From the NCBI RefSeq assembly GCF_001182895.1, contig NZ_LFQR01000100.1, positions 1 through 42,758 on the forward strand: a stretch of DNA of 42,758 nt, read 5' to 3'. Position numbers and translations under genes: made by a program. This document shows, one piece after another, positions 1 to 9,160 of this stretch. This DNA is from Frateuria defendens (lineage in GTDB: Bacteria > Pseudomonadota > Gammaproteobacteria > Xanthomonadales > Rhodanobacteraceae). Position 1 is the stretch's first letter. Each line of letters opens with the position of its first letter. The notes beneath the pieces were generated by a model that made no database searches, was not told the origin of the DNA, and saw only the letters and a program-made list of their open reading frames with translations.

Positions 1-33
1 GGAAGGCGCGCCCTCGGGGTGTCCTTCTCTTTG

Positions 34-110
34 GTTACTTTCTCTTGGACAAGCAAGAGAAAGTAACTCGCTCATCGGCAGATGAGCGAAACCCCGGCCC
101 AAAGGGCCGG
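34..110. repeat. Intergenic hairpin repeat cluster, left edge
   Basis: Three hairpins follow each other. The first has perfect 14-bp arms (34-47 and 54-67) around a 6-base loop. The second pairs 70-76 with 81-87 around GGCA. The third pairs 94-100 with 104-110 around AAA. The part from about 77 to 113 recurs in inverted form at 42721-42758, so it belongs to a dispersed intergenic repeat. No gene is supported in positions 1-146; short frames reading through it are shadows. Confidence 0.7.
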
Positions 111-146
111 CCAGAATGCCCCAGCACATCGACGAGCGAGCGCCAC

Positions 147-1052
147 TCACACCTCATGGTGGATCGCCTCCGCCGACAACCCGGCACTCCCCCGCCGCCG
201 CGGCGCCAGTTCCACCAGATACATCGCCCCCAGCACCAGCGCCCCACCCACCACCATCCGCCAGGTAAGCGCATCGCTGCCGAAGGCCACGGCGAAAGCC
301 GCGGCGAACACCGGCTCGGTGGTCATCACGATGGCCGCGCGGGTGGCCGGCAAGTGGGCCTGGGCCCAGGTCTGCATCAGCATCGCGCCGGCGCCGGCGA
401 TCAGCGCCATGTAGAGCACGGCGATCCAGGCACTGCGGTCGGGCGGCAGCATCGGGCCGTGCGGCGCGGTGGCGAGCAGGCAGACCGCGGCGATCGCCAC
501 CATCTGCACCGCCGACATGCCGAACGCTTCCTCCGGCCGCGACCAGTGCCCCAGCCCCACGATGTGCAGCGCATACAGGAGCGCCGAAGCCAGCGTGAGC
601 CACACGCCCGCATCCACCGACAGGCCGTTGAGCGACAGCAGCGCGAGGCCCGCGGTGGCGAGCAGCACCGCGACCCATACCGCGCCGGCGAGGCGCTGGC
701 GCAGCAGCACGGTGGTCAGCAGCGGGGTGAACACCACGTACATGCCGGTGACGAAGCCGCTGACGCTGGGCGCGATCAGCTTGAGGCCCCAGGTCTGCAA
801 CAGCTGCGCCACGCCATAGAGCAGGCCGAGCAGCAGCGCGCGGCCGAACTGGCGCCGCCCCAGCCGCCGCACCGGCCCGACGAACAGCGCCAGCATCGCC
901 AGCGCGGCGAGCAGGAAGCGCACGGCGAGGAAATCCGCCACCGGCATGCGCTCGACCACGCCCTTGATCAGCACGAAGGTCGAACCCCACACCGCGGTCA
1001 TGAGCACGAGGCCGAGCGTCGCCAGCGCGGCGACCGAACGCGCCCCGCTCAT
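147..1052 (-). CDS. EamA/DMT-family membrane transporter
   Basis: This 301-residue protein is almost wholly hydrophobic, with about ten predicted membrane segments in two tandem EamA halves (roughly residues 8-135 and 148-288). The first helix carries the typical AVWGSTFVLIKG stretch, and the second half contains the conserved MTTEPVFAA region. Members of the drug/metabolite transporter superfamily export or import small metabolites across the inner membrane; the substrate cannot be read from sequence. The ATG overlaps the stop of the upstream glycosyltransferase gene as ATGA, so the two are translationally coupled. This start also sits right before the first helix. Family assignment is firm and the substrate is unknown. 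Confidence 0.9.
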   Translation of the reverse strand: MSGARSVAALATLGLVLMTAVWGSTFVLIKGVVERMPVADFLAVRFLLAALAMLALFVGPVRRLGRRQFGRALLLGLLYGVAQLLQTWGLKLIAPSVSGFVTGMYVVFTPLLTTVLLRQRLAGAVWVAVLLATAGLALLSLNGLSVDAGVWLTLASALLYALHIVGLGHWSRPEEAFGMSAVQMVAIAAVCLLATAPHGPMLPPDRSAWIAVLYMALIAGAGAMLMQTWAQAHLPATRAAIVMTTEPVFAAAFAVAFGSDALTWRMVVGGALVLGAMYLVELAPRRRGSAGLSAEAIHHEV

Positions 1053-1918
1053 CGGCGGCGCCGCAGCAGCTGTCCCGGCAGCAGCCACAGGAAATGCCCC
1101 CAGATGCCCAGCCACACCAGCGCCGCCAGCAGCGGGTTGCGCGATGCGGGATCGAACTTGCGGAACCAGCGCCACATGCCGCGATGCTTGTGCCGGCTGA
1201 CGAACACCGGCCGGTGCCGGCTGGAACCGCCCTTGCCGTGCAGCACGCGCACCTCGCCGGCGAGCAGCACGCGCCAGCCGATGTCGCGCACGCGGCGGCA
1301 CAGGTCGAGGTCTTCGCAGTGCAGGAAGTAGCCTTCGTCGAAACCGCCGAGCGCCTCGAACACACGCCGCGGCAGCAGCATCAGCGCGCCCGAGACGGCC
1401 TCGGTCTCGACCGTCTGCGCCGGCATCGCGCCCTCGGCGTTGACGCCGCCGGCACGCCCGAACAGGCCATTGAGCGCACGCCCCAGCAGAGGATCGCGGC
1501 GCAGCGAGGCGGGGTCGGGGCGCCCCTGCTCGTCGCACACCACCGCGCCGACCAGGCCCGCGCGCGGCGACTTCGCCGCCACGTCGAGCAGGCGCACGAG
1601 GTCGGCCTCCTCGATCAGGCAGTCCGGGTTGAGCACCAGCAGCATGGCGCCCGCGGTCTGCGCCGCGGCGCGGTTCACCGCCGGGCCGAAGCCCAGGTTG
1701 GCGCGGTTGAAGACCACCCGCAGGCGCGGGTCGCTCTCGTAGGCGCGCGCGATCGCCTGCGGCACGCCGTCGGCGGAGCCGTTGTCGATCAGCACCAGTT
1801 CGAGCGCCAGGTGGCAGGCCATGACGCGGCGCACGCACTCGCGCAGGCCGGGCCCGCTGTCGGCGGCAACCACGATCACGCTGAGTGCCGGAGCGGTGGG
1901 GAAGAATCCGGTATTCAC
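1049..1918 (-). CDS. Family 2 glycosyltransferase, rhamnosyltransferase-like
   Basis: This 289-residue protein has a GT-A fold. The N-terminal strand LSVIVVAADSG leads to LVLIDNGSADG (residues 41-51) and to a nucleotide-sugar/metal motif NPD near 97-99, in place of the classic DxD. The acceptor-side motif GGFDEGYFLHCEDLDLC lies near residues 190-205 and is typical of WbbL-like rhamnosyltransferases. The basic, Trp-rich hydrophobic C-terminus (about 260-289) suggests membrane attachment. It probably adds a sugar to a cell-envelope polysaccharide or lipid-linked intermediate; donor and acceptor are not known. No ATG fits. GTG at 1918 places the first beta strand about 12 residues in, and no strong ribosome site is visible. 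The gene overlaps the downstream transporter by 4 bases. Confidence 0.85.
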   Translation of the reverse strand: MNTGFFPTAPALSVIVVAADSGPGLRECVRRVMACHLALELVLIDNGSADGVPQAIARAYESDPRLRVVFNRANLGFGPAVNRAAAQTAGAMLLVLNPDCLIEEADLVRLLDVAAKSPRAGLVGAVVCDEQGRPDPASLRRDPLLGRALNGLFGRAGGVNAEGAMPAQTVETEAVSGALMLLPRRVFEALGGFDEGYFLHCEDLDLCRRVRDIGWRVLLAGEVRVLHGKGGSSRHRPVFVSRHKHRGMWRWFRKFDPASRNPLLAALVWLGIWGHFLWLLPGQLLRRRR

Positions 1919-1979
1919 CCCGCAAGTATGCGCGAGCGCCACCGGCACGGGAACGGCAGGCTCGACGGTGAAGGCGGCA

Positions 1980-2720
1980 TCAACGCGCCGCGCCCTCGCC
2001 CAGCACGTCCTTGAGCGCCACCGGCACCTCGCCGGCCGCGCGCCACAGCCACGGCCCGCCCTCGTGCCAGCCGCACAGCTGCCAGCCGCGCAGGCGATGC
2101 AGGCGGTCGTGTTCGCCGCGCCGCCACAGCAGGCAGGCACCGCGCGATTCGGCGCAGAACCAGCGCCCGGCTGGCCCGAAGCAGCAGCGCGTGCCGGCCG
2201 CCTCCAGGCGGCGGCCGTCGGGAAAGAGGTAGGCCTCGCCAAGCCGGCGGACGCGGCCGCCGCGCGGATCGTCGAAGCCGGCCGCACCGTCCTGCCACTG
2301 CGGCGGCTCCAGCTCGATGATCGCCGCCGGCGGCCCGGCCGGCGCCAGCGCCAGTTCGGGCCAGTCCGGCGAGGACGACGCGCGCACCGGGCCGGGCGCG
2401 CGGCGGCCGCGGTCCAGCCACTGCTCCAGCAGCACCAGCAAGGTGTAGCCGGCCAGGGCGCCGAGTAGCGCCACGCTCCAGGCCACCGCGTCGCCGCCGA
2501 GCGCGCGCGCCGCCGCCAACAGCATGCCGGGCAGGCCCCAGCGCAGGCCGCGGCGCAGGCGCGGGGCATGCAGGTCGAGGTGCGTGTGGGGCACCAGCAG
2601 GGCGGCCACCATCGCCAGCAGCAGCGGCAGGCCGACCCACCACGGCAGCAGCGCCAGCACGGCCAACCAGGCCGGCCCGGCCAGCCATGGCGAGACCCGC
2701 AGGGCGCGCCGGCCGGCCAC
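1980..2720 (-). CDS. Membrane protein of unknown function
   Basis: I do not recognise this 246-residue protein. A hydrophobic block at about residues 10-43 looks like a helical hairpin, and a further helix lies around 78-102. The rest (about 105-246) is a soluble domain rich in Trp, Gly and Arg, with repeated pieces such as LFPDGRRLEAAGTRCC and RGWQLCGWHEGGPWLW. Codon use matches the neighbours and hydrophobicity is organised as in a real inner-membrane protein, which supports it as a gene. GTG at 2720 is the best start, since no ATG precedes the first helix. It lies 37 bases after purL and 61 bases before the glycosyltransferase. It could belong to a small envelope operon with the two genes downstream. 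Confidence 0.7.
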   Translation of the reverse strand: MAGRRALRVSPWLAGPAWLAVLALLPWWVGLPLLLAMVAALLVPHTHLDLHAPRLRRGLRWGLPGMLLAAARALGGDAVAWSVALLGALAGYTLLVLLEQWLDRGRRAPGPVRASSSPDWPELALAPAGPPAAIIELEPPQWQDGAAGFDDPRGGRVRRLGEAYLFPDGRRLEAAGTRCCFGPAGRWFCAESRGACLLWRRGEHDRLHRLRGWQLCGWHEGGPWLWRAAGEVPVALKDVLGEGAAR

Positions 2721-2757
2721 GGCGCTCAGCCCTGGCCGGCACCGGCGCGGGGCGGGC

Positions 2758-5700
2758 TCAGCCGCACCACGCCCTGGCGTTGCGGAACATGCGCATCCAC
2801 GGCGAATCCTCGCCCCAGCTCTCCGGATGCCAGCTCATCTGCACGCTGCGGAACACGCGCTCCGGGTGCGGCATGAGGATGGTCACCCGCCCGTCCGCCG
2901 CGGTGAAGCCGGCCAGGCCGCCGGGCGAGCCGTTGGGGTTGAGCGGGTAGTTCTCGGTGGGCTTGCCGCGGTTGTCGAGGAAGCGCACCGCCGGCTGCGT
3001 CTTCGACGGGCTGCAGCTGGCCGGGAAGCTCACCCGGCCCTCGCCGTGCGCCACCACCACCGGGATGCGCGAGCCGGCCATGCCCTTGAAGAAGAGGCTG
3101 GGCGAATCGAGCACTTCCAGCGTGGCCAGGCGCGCCTCGTACTGCTCGGAGGCGTTGCGCAGGAACTTCGGCCAGTGCTGCGCGCCGGGGATGATGTCCT
3201 TGAGCTGGGACATCATCTGGCAGCCGTTGCACACGCCGAGCGCGAACTTCGACGGGTCGGCGAAAAAGGCGGTGAACTGCGCGCGCAGCATGTCGTTGTA
3301 GAGGATGGAGGTAGCCCAGCCGCGGCCCGCGCCCAGCACGTCGCCGTAGGAGAAGCCGCCGCAGGCGGCGAAGCCGCGGAAGTCGGCCAGCTTCACCCGG
3401 CCGCTGGCGAGGTCGCTCATGTGCACGTCCACCGCCTCGAAGCCGGCGCGGGTGAACGCCGCGGCCATCTCCACCTGGCCGTTGACGCCCTGCTCGCGCA
3501 GGATCGCCACGCGCGGCCGCGCGCCCTCGGCGATGAACGGCGCGGCGACGTCCTCGGCCGGGTCGAAGCTCAGCTTGGGGCTGATGCCGGGGTCGGCGTC
3601 GTCGCCGCGCCATGCCAGTTCCGCGTCCGCGCTCTGCGGGTTGTCGCGCAGGCGCTGCATGGCGTGGCTGGTCTCGTTCCAGGCGACGAACAGCTGCGAC
3701 CAGTTCCACTTGGCGATGGCGTCGGTGCCCTGGTAGAGCTTGATGCCGAGCTTCTCCTTCGGCCGGCCGATGCGATGGCTGACGCCCGCGAGGCCGTACC
3801 TGGCGAGCAGCGTCTCGAACGCCTCGCGGTTGGCGGCGGCCACCTGCAGCACCGCGCCCAGTTCCTCGTTGAACAGCGCGCGCAGGGTGGCGTCGGCCCA
3901 GCCTTCGAGCTGGACCTCCAGGCCGCAGTGGCCGGCAAAGGCCATCTCCAGCAGGGTGACGATGGCGCCGCCGTCGGAGCGGTCGTGGTAGGCCAGCACC
4001 AGGCCGGCGCGGTTGGCCTCCTGCACCAGCTCGAACAGCGCCTTCAAGCGCTTGGCGTCCTCCAGGTCCGGCGGCACGCCGCCGCCGCGGTTGAACACCT
4101 GGGTCAGCGCGGAGCCGCCGAGGCGGTCGCGGCCGGCGCCGAGGTCGATCAGCCACAGCTCCGAGTCGCCGCGGTCGAGCTTGATCTGCGGGGTGAGCGT
4201 GCGGCGCGCGTCCTCCACGCGGGCAAAGCCGGTGATCACCAGCGACACCGGCGACACCGTGCGCTGGGTGCGGCCCTCGTCCTCCCACACGGTCTGCATG
4301 GAGAGCGAGTCCTTGCCCACCGGGATGGCGATGTCGAGCTCGGGGCACAGCTCCATGCCCACCGCCTTCACCGCGTCGAACAGGGCGGCGTCCTCGCGGC
4401 CGTAGTTCACCGCGGCCATCCAGTTGGCGGACAGGCGCACCTCGCCGAGCGCGGCGATCGGCGCGGCGGCGAGGTTGGTGATCGCCTCGCCCACCGCCAG
4501 CCGCGCAGCGTCGGCGCTGGAGAGCAACGCCACCGGCGCGCGCTCGGCCATCGCCATCGCCTCGCCGGCGTAGCCGTCGAAGTCGGCCAGGGTCACCGCG
4601 CAGTCGGCCACCGGCACCTGCCACGGGCCGACCATCGGATCGCGCTGGCACAGGCCGCCGACGGTGCGGTCGCCGATGGTGACGAGGAAGTTCTTGCTGC
4701 CCACGGTGGGGAGCCTGAGCACGCGCAGCACCGCCTCGTCGAGGCCGATGCCGGCGAGGTCGGGCACCAGGTCCACCCGCGGTTTGCTGCGCTTGGCCGC
4801 GCGCTGCATGCGCGGCGGCTTGCCGAACAGCACGTCCATCGGCAGGTCGATCACGGCGAGGTCGCGGCGCGGGTCCGTCACGCGCAGCCGGCGCTCGGCG
4901 GTGGCGTGGCCCACCACGGCGTAGGGGCAGCGCTCGCGCTCGCAGGCGGCCTCGAACTCGGGCAGGTCGGCCACGTCCAGGCCCAGCACGTAGCGCTCCT
5001 GCGACTCGTTGCTCCACACCTGCATGGGCGACAGCGAGGGGTCGTCGCAGGGCACCCTGGAGAGGTCGATCTCGCCGCCCACGCCGGCGTCGTTGAGCAG
5101 TTCCGGGATGGCGTTGGAGAGGCCGCCCGCGCCCACGTCGTGGATGCTGACGATGGGGTTGCGCTCCTTGGCCCAGCAGGCGTCGATCACCTGCTGGCAG
5201 CGGCGCTCCATCTCGGCGTTGTCGCGCTGCACGGAGGCGAAATCCAGTTCCTCGCTGGAGGCGCCGGAGGCCACCGAGGAGGCCGCGCCGCCGCCCAGGC
5301 CGATCAGCATGGCCGGGCCGCCCAGCACCACCACCGCGTGGCCGGGCTCGAGCTCGCGCTTCTGCACGTCGCCGTGGCGGATGTTGGCGAGGCCGCCGGC
5401 GATCATGATCGGCTTGTCGTAGCCGCGGCGCACGCCGGGCTCGCCGGTCTCGTGCTCGTAGGTGCGGAAGTAGCCGCCCAGGCACGGCCGGCCGAATTCG
5501 TTGTTGAAGGCGGCGGCGCCCAGCGGGCCGTCGCGCATGATCTCGAACGCGCTGGCCATGCGCGGCGGCAGCGGGCGCTCGATCTCCCACGGCTGCGGGT
5601 GGCCGGGGATGCGCAGGTCCGACACCGAGAAGCCGGTGAGCCCCGCCTTCGGCTTGGCGCCGCGGCCGGTGGCGCCCTCGTCGCGGATCTCGCCGCCGGC

Positions 5701-6615
5701 GCCGGTGGCCGCACCCGGCCAGGGCACGATGGCGGTGGGGTGGTTGTGCGTCTCCACCTTGATCGCGTAGTCGATCTGCTCCGCGTGCGCGCGCCACACG
5801 TGGTCGGCGCCGGCGAAGAAGCGCTGCCCCTCGCCGCCCTCGATCACTGCGGCGTTGTCCTTGTAGGCGGACAGCGTGTAGGCGGGCGAACTCTGGTGGG
5901 TGTTCTTGATCATGCCGAACAGGCTCTTGTCCTGCGGCTCGCCATCCAGCGTCCAGCTGGCGTTGAACACCTTGTGCCGGCAGTGCTCGGAGTTGGCCTG
6001 CGCGAACATGAAGAGTTCGGCGTCGGTGGGGTCGCGGCCCAGTTCGGCGTAGCGCTCGGCGAGGTAGTCGATCTCGTCCTCGGCCAGCGCCAGGCCCAGC
6101 CTCGCGTTGGCCGAGGCCAGCGCGGCGCGGGCGTCGCCGCCCAGGGCGATGTGCTCGAGCGGCCCCGGCCGGCCGGCCAGGAACAGGGCGTCGGCCTGGT
6201 CCTGCGAGGTCAGCACCGACTGCGTCATCGCATCGTGCAGCACCGCCAGCACGGCGCGGTAGTCCGGCGCGTCGGCGGTGGGCAGACCCGCCAGGCGGTA
6301 GGCCACGCCGCGCTCCACGCGGTGCACGTCGAAGCCGGCGCCGTGCAGGATGTCGCTGGCCTTGCTCGACCACGGCGAGATCGTGCCCAGCCGCGGCACC
6401 ACCCACAGCGTGGCGGCGTCGGGCGCGGCGTCCTTGGCTTCCAGCACCTCGAGCAGGCGCCGGCGCGGCTCGCCCTCCGGCGCCGCGTCAAGTTCGAGGA
6501 AGTAGACGAACCACGCCGCCTGCACCTTCGCGCCGCGATGCACGGCATCGAGGCGGGCGTTGAGGCGGTCGAGACGAAACGGCGAAAGGGCGCTTTGCCC
6601 GTCGAATGCGATCAT
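2758..6615 (-). CDS. purL: Phosphoribosylformylglycinamidine synthase
   Basis: This 1285-residue large-type FGAM synthase converts FGAR, ATP and glutamine to FGAM in the fourth step of cytoplasmic purine synthesis. Length and order fit the proteobacterial enzyme: N-terminal PurS-like domain, linker, two AIRS-type synthase halves (for example [15 protein letters not shown] and [11 protein letters not shown]) and a C-terminal class I glutamine amidotransferase. The amidotransferase triad is visible as Cys1129 in GVCNGCQ, and His1250 with Glu1252 in MPHPERV, close to Cys1135/His1260/Glu1262 of the E. coli protein. ATG at 6615 starts [11 protein letters not shown], a normal PurL N-terminus; in-frame codons further upstream lie in non-conserved sequence. 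A TAGAAT-like -10 lies at 6650-6655 (minus strand), but no matching -35 is seen. Confidence 0.97.
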   Translation of the reverse strand: MIAFDGQSALSPFRLDRLNARLDAVHRGAKVQAAWFVYFLELDAAPEGEPRRRLLEVLEAKDAAPDAATLWVVPRLGTISPWSSKASDILHGAGFDVHRVERGVAYRLAGLPTADAPDYRAVLAVLHDAMTQSVLTSQDQADALFLAGRPGPLEHIALGGDARAALASANARLGLALAEDEIDYLAERYAELGRDPTDAELFMFAQANSEHCRHKVFNASWTLDGEPQDKSLFGMIKNTHQSSPAYTLSAYKDNAAVIEGGEGQRFFAGADHVWRAHAEQIDYAIKVETHNHPTAIVPWPGAATGAGGEIRDEGATGRGAKPKAGLTGFSVSDLRIPGHPQPWEIERPLPPRMASAFEIMRDGPLGAAAFNNEFGRPCLGGYFRTYEHETGEPGVRRGYDKPIMIAGGLANIRHGDVQKRELEPGHAVVVLGGPAMLIGLGGGAASSVASGASSEELDFASVQRDNAEMERRCQQVIDACWAKERNPIVSIHDVGAGGLSNAIPELLNDAGVGGEIDLSRVPCDDPSLSPMQVWSNESQERYVLGLDVADLPEFEAACERERCPYAVVGHATAERRLRVTDPRRDLAVIDLPMDVLFGKPPRMQRAAKRSKPRVDLVPDLAGIGLDEAVLRVLRLPTVGSKNFLVTIGDRTVGGLCQRDPMVGPWQVPVADCAVTLADFDGYAGEAMAMAERAPVALLSSADAARLAVGEAITNLAAAPIAALGEVRLSANWMAAVNYGREDAALFDAVKAVGMELCPELDIAIPVGKDSLSMQTVWEDEGRTQRTVSPVSLVITGFARVEDARRTLTPQIKLDRGDSELWLIDLGAGRDRLGGSALTQVFNRGGGVPPDLEDAKRLKALFELVQEANRAGLVLAYHDRSDGGAIVTLLEMAFAGHCGLEVQLEGWADATLRALFNEELGAVLQVAAANREAFETLLARYGLAGVSHRIGRPKEKLGIKLYQGTDAIAKWNWSQLFVAWNETSHAMQRLRDNPQSADAELAWRGDDADPGISPKLSFDPAEDVAAPFIAEGARPRVAILREQGVNGQVEMAAAFTRAGFEAVDVHMSDLASGRVKLADFRGFAACGGFSYGDVLGAGRGWATSILYNDMLRAQFTAFFADPSKFALGVCNGCQMMSQLKDIIPGAQHWPKFLRNASEQYEARLATLEVLDSPSLFFKGMAGSRIPVVVAHGEGRVSFPASCSPSKTQPAVRFLDNRGKPTENYPLNPNGSPGGLAGFTAADGRVTILMPHPERVFRSVQMSWHPESWGEDSPWMRMFRNARAWCG

Positions 6616-6705
6616 GCGGGGGAATGGGGCACTGGCGGCAAAGGCACTTATTCTACCGCATGATGCGCAGGGTACGGTCGGCCCGCGGCCGGCCGCCTGC
6701 GGCAC

Positions 6706-7491
6706 TCAGCCGCCGGCGGCGGCGCCCTTCTGCAAGAGCTTGAGCAGCACGTCCGGCGCCACGTAGCCGCCCAGCACGCGGCCGTCCGGCGCCACGATGG
6801 TGGGGGTGCCGTTCACGCCCAGCTTCACGCCCAGGTCGAACTGCTCCTTCACCGGGGTGGGGCAGCTGGCCGGGGACGGTGCCTTGCCCTGGATGATGGC
6901 GTCGGAGAAGGCGCGGTTGCGGTCCGCCGCGCACCACACCGAGACCATCTCCTTGTAGGTCGGCGTGTCGTTGCCGGCGGTGGTGCTTACGCCCTCGCGC
7001 GGCCACGCCAGGTACTGCACCGCGATGCCGGCCTTGTTGATCTCGGCGATGTGCTCGTGGAAGGCGCGGCAGTAGCCGCAGGTGACGTCGGTGAACACCG
7101 TCACCGTGTACTTGGGGTTGGGCGGCCCGAACACGATGCGCTGCGCGGCCGGCACCTTGGCCAACTCGCTCTTGCGGAAGCCGGCCCAGGCGTCCTCGCT
7201 GAGGTTGTCCTTGCGCGCCAGGTCCACCAGGTCGCCGTTGAGCATGTACTTGCCGTCGGTGCTCACGTAGACCAGGTGGCCGGAGGCGATCACCTGGTAG
7301 AAGCCCGGCAGCGGCGAGCGCGCCACCGAATCCACCTTCACCTGCGAGGACAGGCCCTGAATGGCCTGGCGCACCGTCTTCTCCGCGTTCGCGTCGACGC
7401 CGTCGCCCTCGGCCGCCAAGGCGCCGACCGCCAGTGCGCCCAGTGCGAACCCGCCGGCGAGCAGCGCCGGCCACCATTTCTTCAACAACAT
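6706..7491 (-). CDS. dsbC: Thiol:disulfide interchange protein DsbC
   Basis: This 261-residue periplasmic disulfide isomerase/reductase rearranges wrong disulfides in exported proteins. A signal peptide is clear: LLKK followed by a hydrophobic stretch, with likely cleavage near residue 26. An N-terminal dimerisation domain (about 35-95) precedes a thioredoxin-like domain with the active site Cys138-Gly-Tyr-Cys141, preceded by VFTDVT. The cis-proline loop GVNGTPTIVAPDG is near residues 225-237. Two further cysteines (in VWCAAD and ASCPTP) match the second, structural disulfide of DsbC. ATG at 7491 gives a proper signal peptide; an upstream extension would add non-conserved Arg/Ser-rich residues. 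It is downstream of xerD, the order also known in E. coli (xerD-dsbC). Confidence 0.95.
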   Translation of the reverse strand: MLLKKWWPALLAGGFALGALAVGALAAEGDGVDANAEKTVRQAIQGLSSQVKVDSVARSPLPGFYQVIASGHLVYVSTDGKYMLNGDLVDLARKDNLSEDAWAGFRKSELAKVPAAQRIVFGPPNPKYTVTVFTDVTCGYCRAFHEHIAEINKAGIAVQYLAWPREGVSTTAGNDTPTYKEMVSVWCAADRNRAFSDAIIQGKAPSPASCPTPVKEQFDLGVKLGVNGTPTIVAPDGRVLGGYVAPDVLLKLLQKGAAAGG

Positions 7492-7567
7492 GCTCGACCT
7501 CGATTGCGATGATGCGCGAGAGCGCGATTCTCGCACACCCGCCTGAATCGATACGGCCACCGGCGTC

Positions 7568-8500
7568 TCAACCGCGCGGATGGTGCTGCGCGTGTAGGCG
7601 CTTTAAGCCCTCCTTCGCCACCAGCGTGTAGATCTGCGTGGTGCTGAGCGCGCTGTGCCCGAGCAGCATCTGCAACGCGCGCAGGTCGGCGCCGTGGTTG
7701 AGGAGGTGAGTGGCGAAGGAATGCCTGAGTACGTGCGGCGAGATGCGCTTGGCCGCGATGCCCGCCTGGAGCGCGTAGCGCTTGACCAGGGTCCAGAACA
7801 TCTGCCGGCTCATGCCCTCGCCGCGGTTGCTGAGGAACAGCGCCGCCGGCTGCCGCCCGCGCGCCAGCGCGGGGCGCGCCCCGGCCAGATAACCTTCCAG
7901 ATGCTCCAGCGCCACCTCGCCCACCGGCACCAGGCGATCCTTGCCGCCCTTGCCGGTGACCCGCAGCACGCCCTGGCGCGCGTTGAGCGCGGCCAGCGGC
8001 AGCTCCACCAGTTCGGACACGCGCAGGCCGGAGGCGTACATCAGCTCCAGCATGGCGCGGTCGCGCAGGCCGAGCGTGGTGGCGGTGTCGGGCGCGCCGA
8101 GCAGGGCCTCGATCTCGCGCTCGGCCAGCGCCTTGGGCAGGCTGCGCGGCATCCGGGGACGCTCGATCAGCAGCGTCGGGTCCTCGAAGCCGCCCTGCAT
8201 CCGCGCGCGCCAGCCGAAGTAGCGGCGGAACGCGGACTGCCGCCGCGCCAGCGAACGCACCGCTGCCCTGGCCTCGCCGTGGAAGGCCGAGAGATCCTCG
8301 CGCCGCGCGCCGTCGAGCGTGCGCCCGCGCGCGGCCAGCCAGCGCGCCAGCGCTTCCAGGTCGAGCCGGTAGGCCTCCAGCGTGCGGGCGGCGAGGCCGT
8401 CCTCCGACCACACCGCGTCGAGGAAGGCGGCGATGCTGCGGCGGTCGGCTTCGGCGATACTCGGCGGGCCCTGCTCCGCCATGTCGTGCTGCACTGTCAT
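7568..8500 (-). CDS. xerD: Site-specific tyrosine recombinase XerD
   Basis: This 310-residue tyrosine recombinase resolves chromosome dimers at dif together with XerC and FtsK. An N-terminal SAM-like core-binding domain (about 15-110) is followed by the catalytic domain (about 123-300). The full catalytic set can be read: Arg160 in ASGLRVSEL, Lys184 in TGKGGKDR, His256 and Arg259 in HVLRHSFATHL, His282 in LGHSALSTTQ, and the nucleophile Tyr291. The choice of XerD over XerC rests on the adjacent dsbC. ATG at 8500 gives a usual family length; a second ATG six codons in is possible. The gene is divergent from the RDD protein, with only 43 bases between the starts. Confidence 0.94.
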   Translation of the reverse strand: MTVQHDMAEQGPPSIAEADRRSIAAFLDAVWSEDGLAARTLEAYRLDLEALARWLAARGRTLDGARREDLSAFHGEARAAVRSLARRQSAFRRYFGWRARMQGGFEDPTLLIERPRMPRSLPKALAEREIEALLGAPDTATTLGLRDRAMLELMYASGLRVSELVELPLAALNARQGVLRVTGKGGKDRLVPVGEVALEHLEGYLAGARPALARGRQPAALFLSNRGEGMSRQMFWTLVKRYALQAGIAAKRISPHVLRHSFATHLLNHGADLRALQMLLGHSALSTTQIYTLVAKEGLKRLHAQHHPRG

Positions 8501-8543
8501 GCCGCGATGCTGGGCACCGCGCACGCACGATGCAAGGCCTGCC

Positions 8544-9068
8544 ATGACCGACTCCCCCAGCGACCTCGTCCCGTGCCCGCCGTGGCGGCGCCTGCTCGCC
8601 CTGCTATACGACCTGCTCGCGGTGCTGGCGATCGTGCTGGCGGTGGGCCTCGCCTGCCAGCTCGCCACCGGCGGCCGGCTGATCGGCGGCGACGGCCATG
8701 CCCGCATCCCCTGGTGGTACCAGCCCTTGCAGGGCCTGGTGGTGGCCGCCTATTTCCTCGTGTCCTGGCGCCGCGGCGGGCAGACGCTGGGCATGCGGCC
8801 CTGGCGCATCCGCCTGGTCACCCGCGAGGGCCATCAGCCCGGCTGGCCGCAGGCCATGCTGCGGCTGCTGGCGTCGGCGCCGCCGCTGCTCGCGCTCGGC
8901 CTCGCCCCCTGGCTGGGCGTGCGCGGCGCACTGTGGGCGCTGCTGGCCGGCTGGGCGCTGTGGCTCGCGCCGATGCTCCTCGACCGCCGCCGGCGCACCC
9001 TGCCGGACCTGGCCGCCGGCACCCTGATCCGCCTGGAAACGAGCAGACCACTTCACCCAACTCCTTGA
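8544..9068 (+). CDS. RDD family membrane protein
   Basis: This 174-residue protein has the RDD domain layout. A first helix follows PPWRRLLALLYDLLAV (about residues 12-43), a second is near 60-78, then comes the cytoplasmic loop RRGGQTLGMRPWRIRLV that marks this family. Two more hydrophobic segments lie at about 103-120 and 125-150. RDD proteins are small inner-membrane proteins; some are linked to ion exchange, but the role here is unknown. AAGG lies eight bases before the ATG at 8544. The start shares a short divergent region with xerD, an arrangement I recall from related genomes. Confidence 0.88.
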   Translation: MTDSPSDLVPCPPWRRLLALLYDLLAVLAIVLAVGLACQLATGGRLIGGDGHARIPWWYQPLQGLVVAAYFLVSWRRGGQTLGMRPWRIRLVTREGHQPGWPQAMLRLLASAPPLLALGLAPWLGVRGALWALLAGWALWLAPMLLDRRRRTLPDLAAGTLIRLETSRPLHPTP

Positions 9069-9097
9069 TCGACGGTAAACCACAATGGTGCGGCAAG

Positions 9098-9127
9098 ATG
9101 ACGCATAGCACCATAAACGGGTAGTAT
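9098..9127 (+). promoter_or_regulatory. Possible sigma-70 promoter for phaZ
   Basis: ATGACG (4 of 6 to TTGACA) and TAGTAT (4 of 6 to TATAAT) are separated by 18 bases, 33 bases ahead of the phaZ start. The surrounding gap is visibly more AT-rich than the coding DNA. This is pattern matching only. Confidence 0.3.
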
Positions 9128-9160
9128 GGCTCCCTCTCCCCCGCCTGCTGCACCCATCCG

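Noticed and set aside
2524-6663. Very long open frame on the plus strand opposite purL
   Set aside because: It is antisense to a fully conserved purL and its translation is His/Arg/Ala/Gly-rich low complexity, the normal shadow in high-GC DNA.
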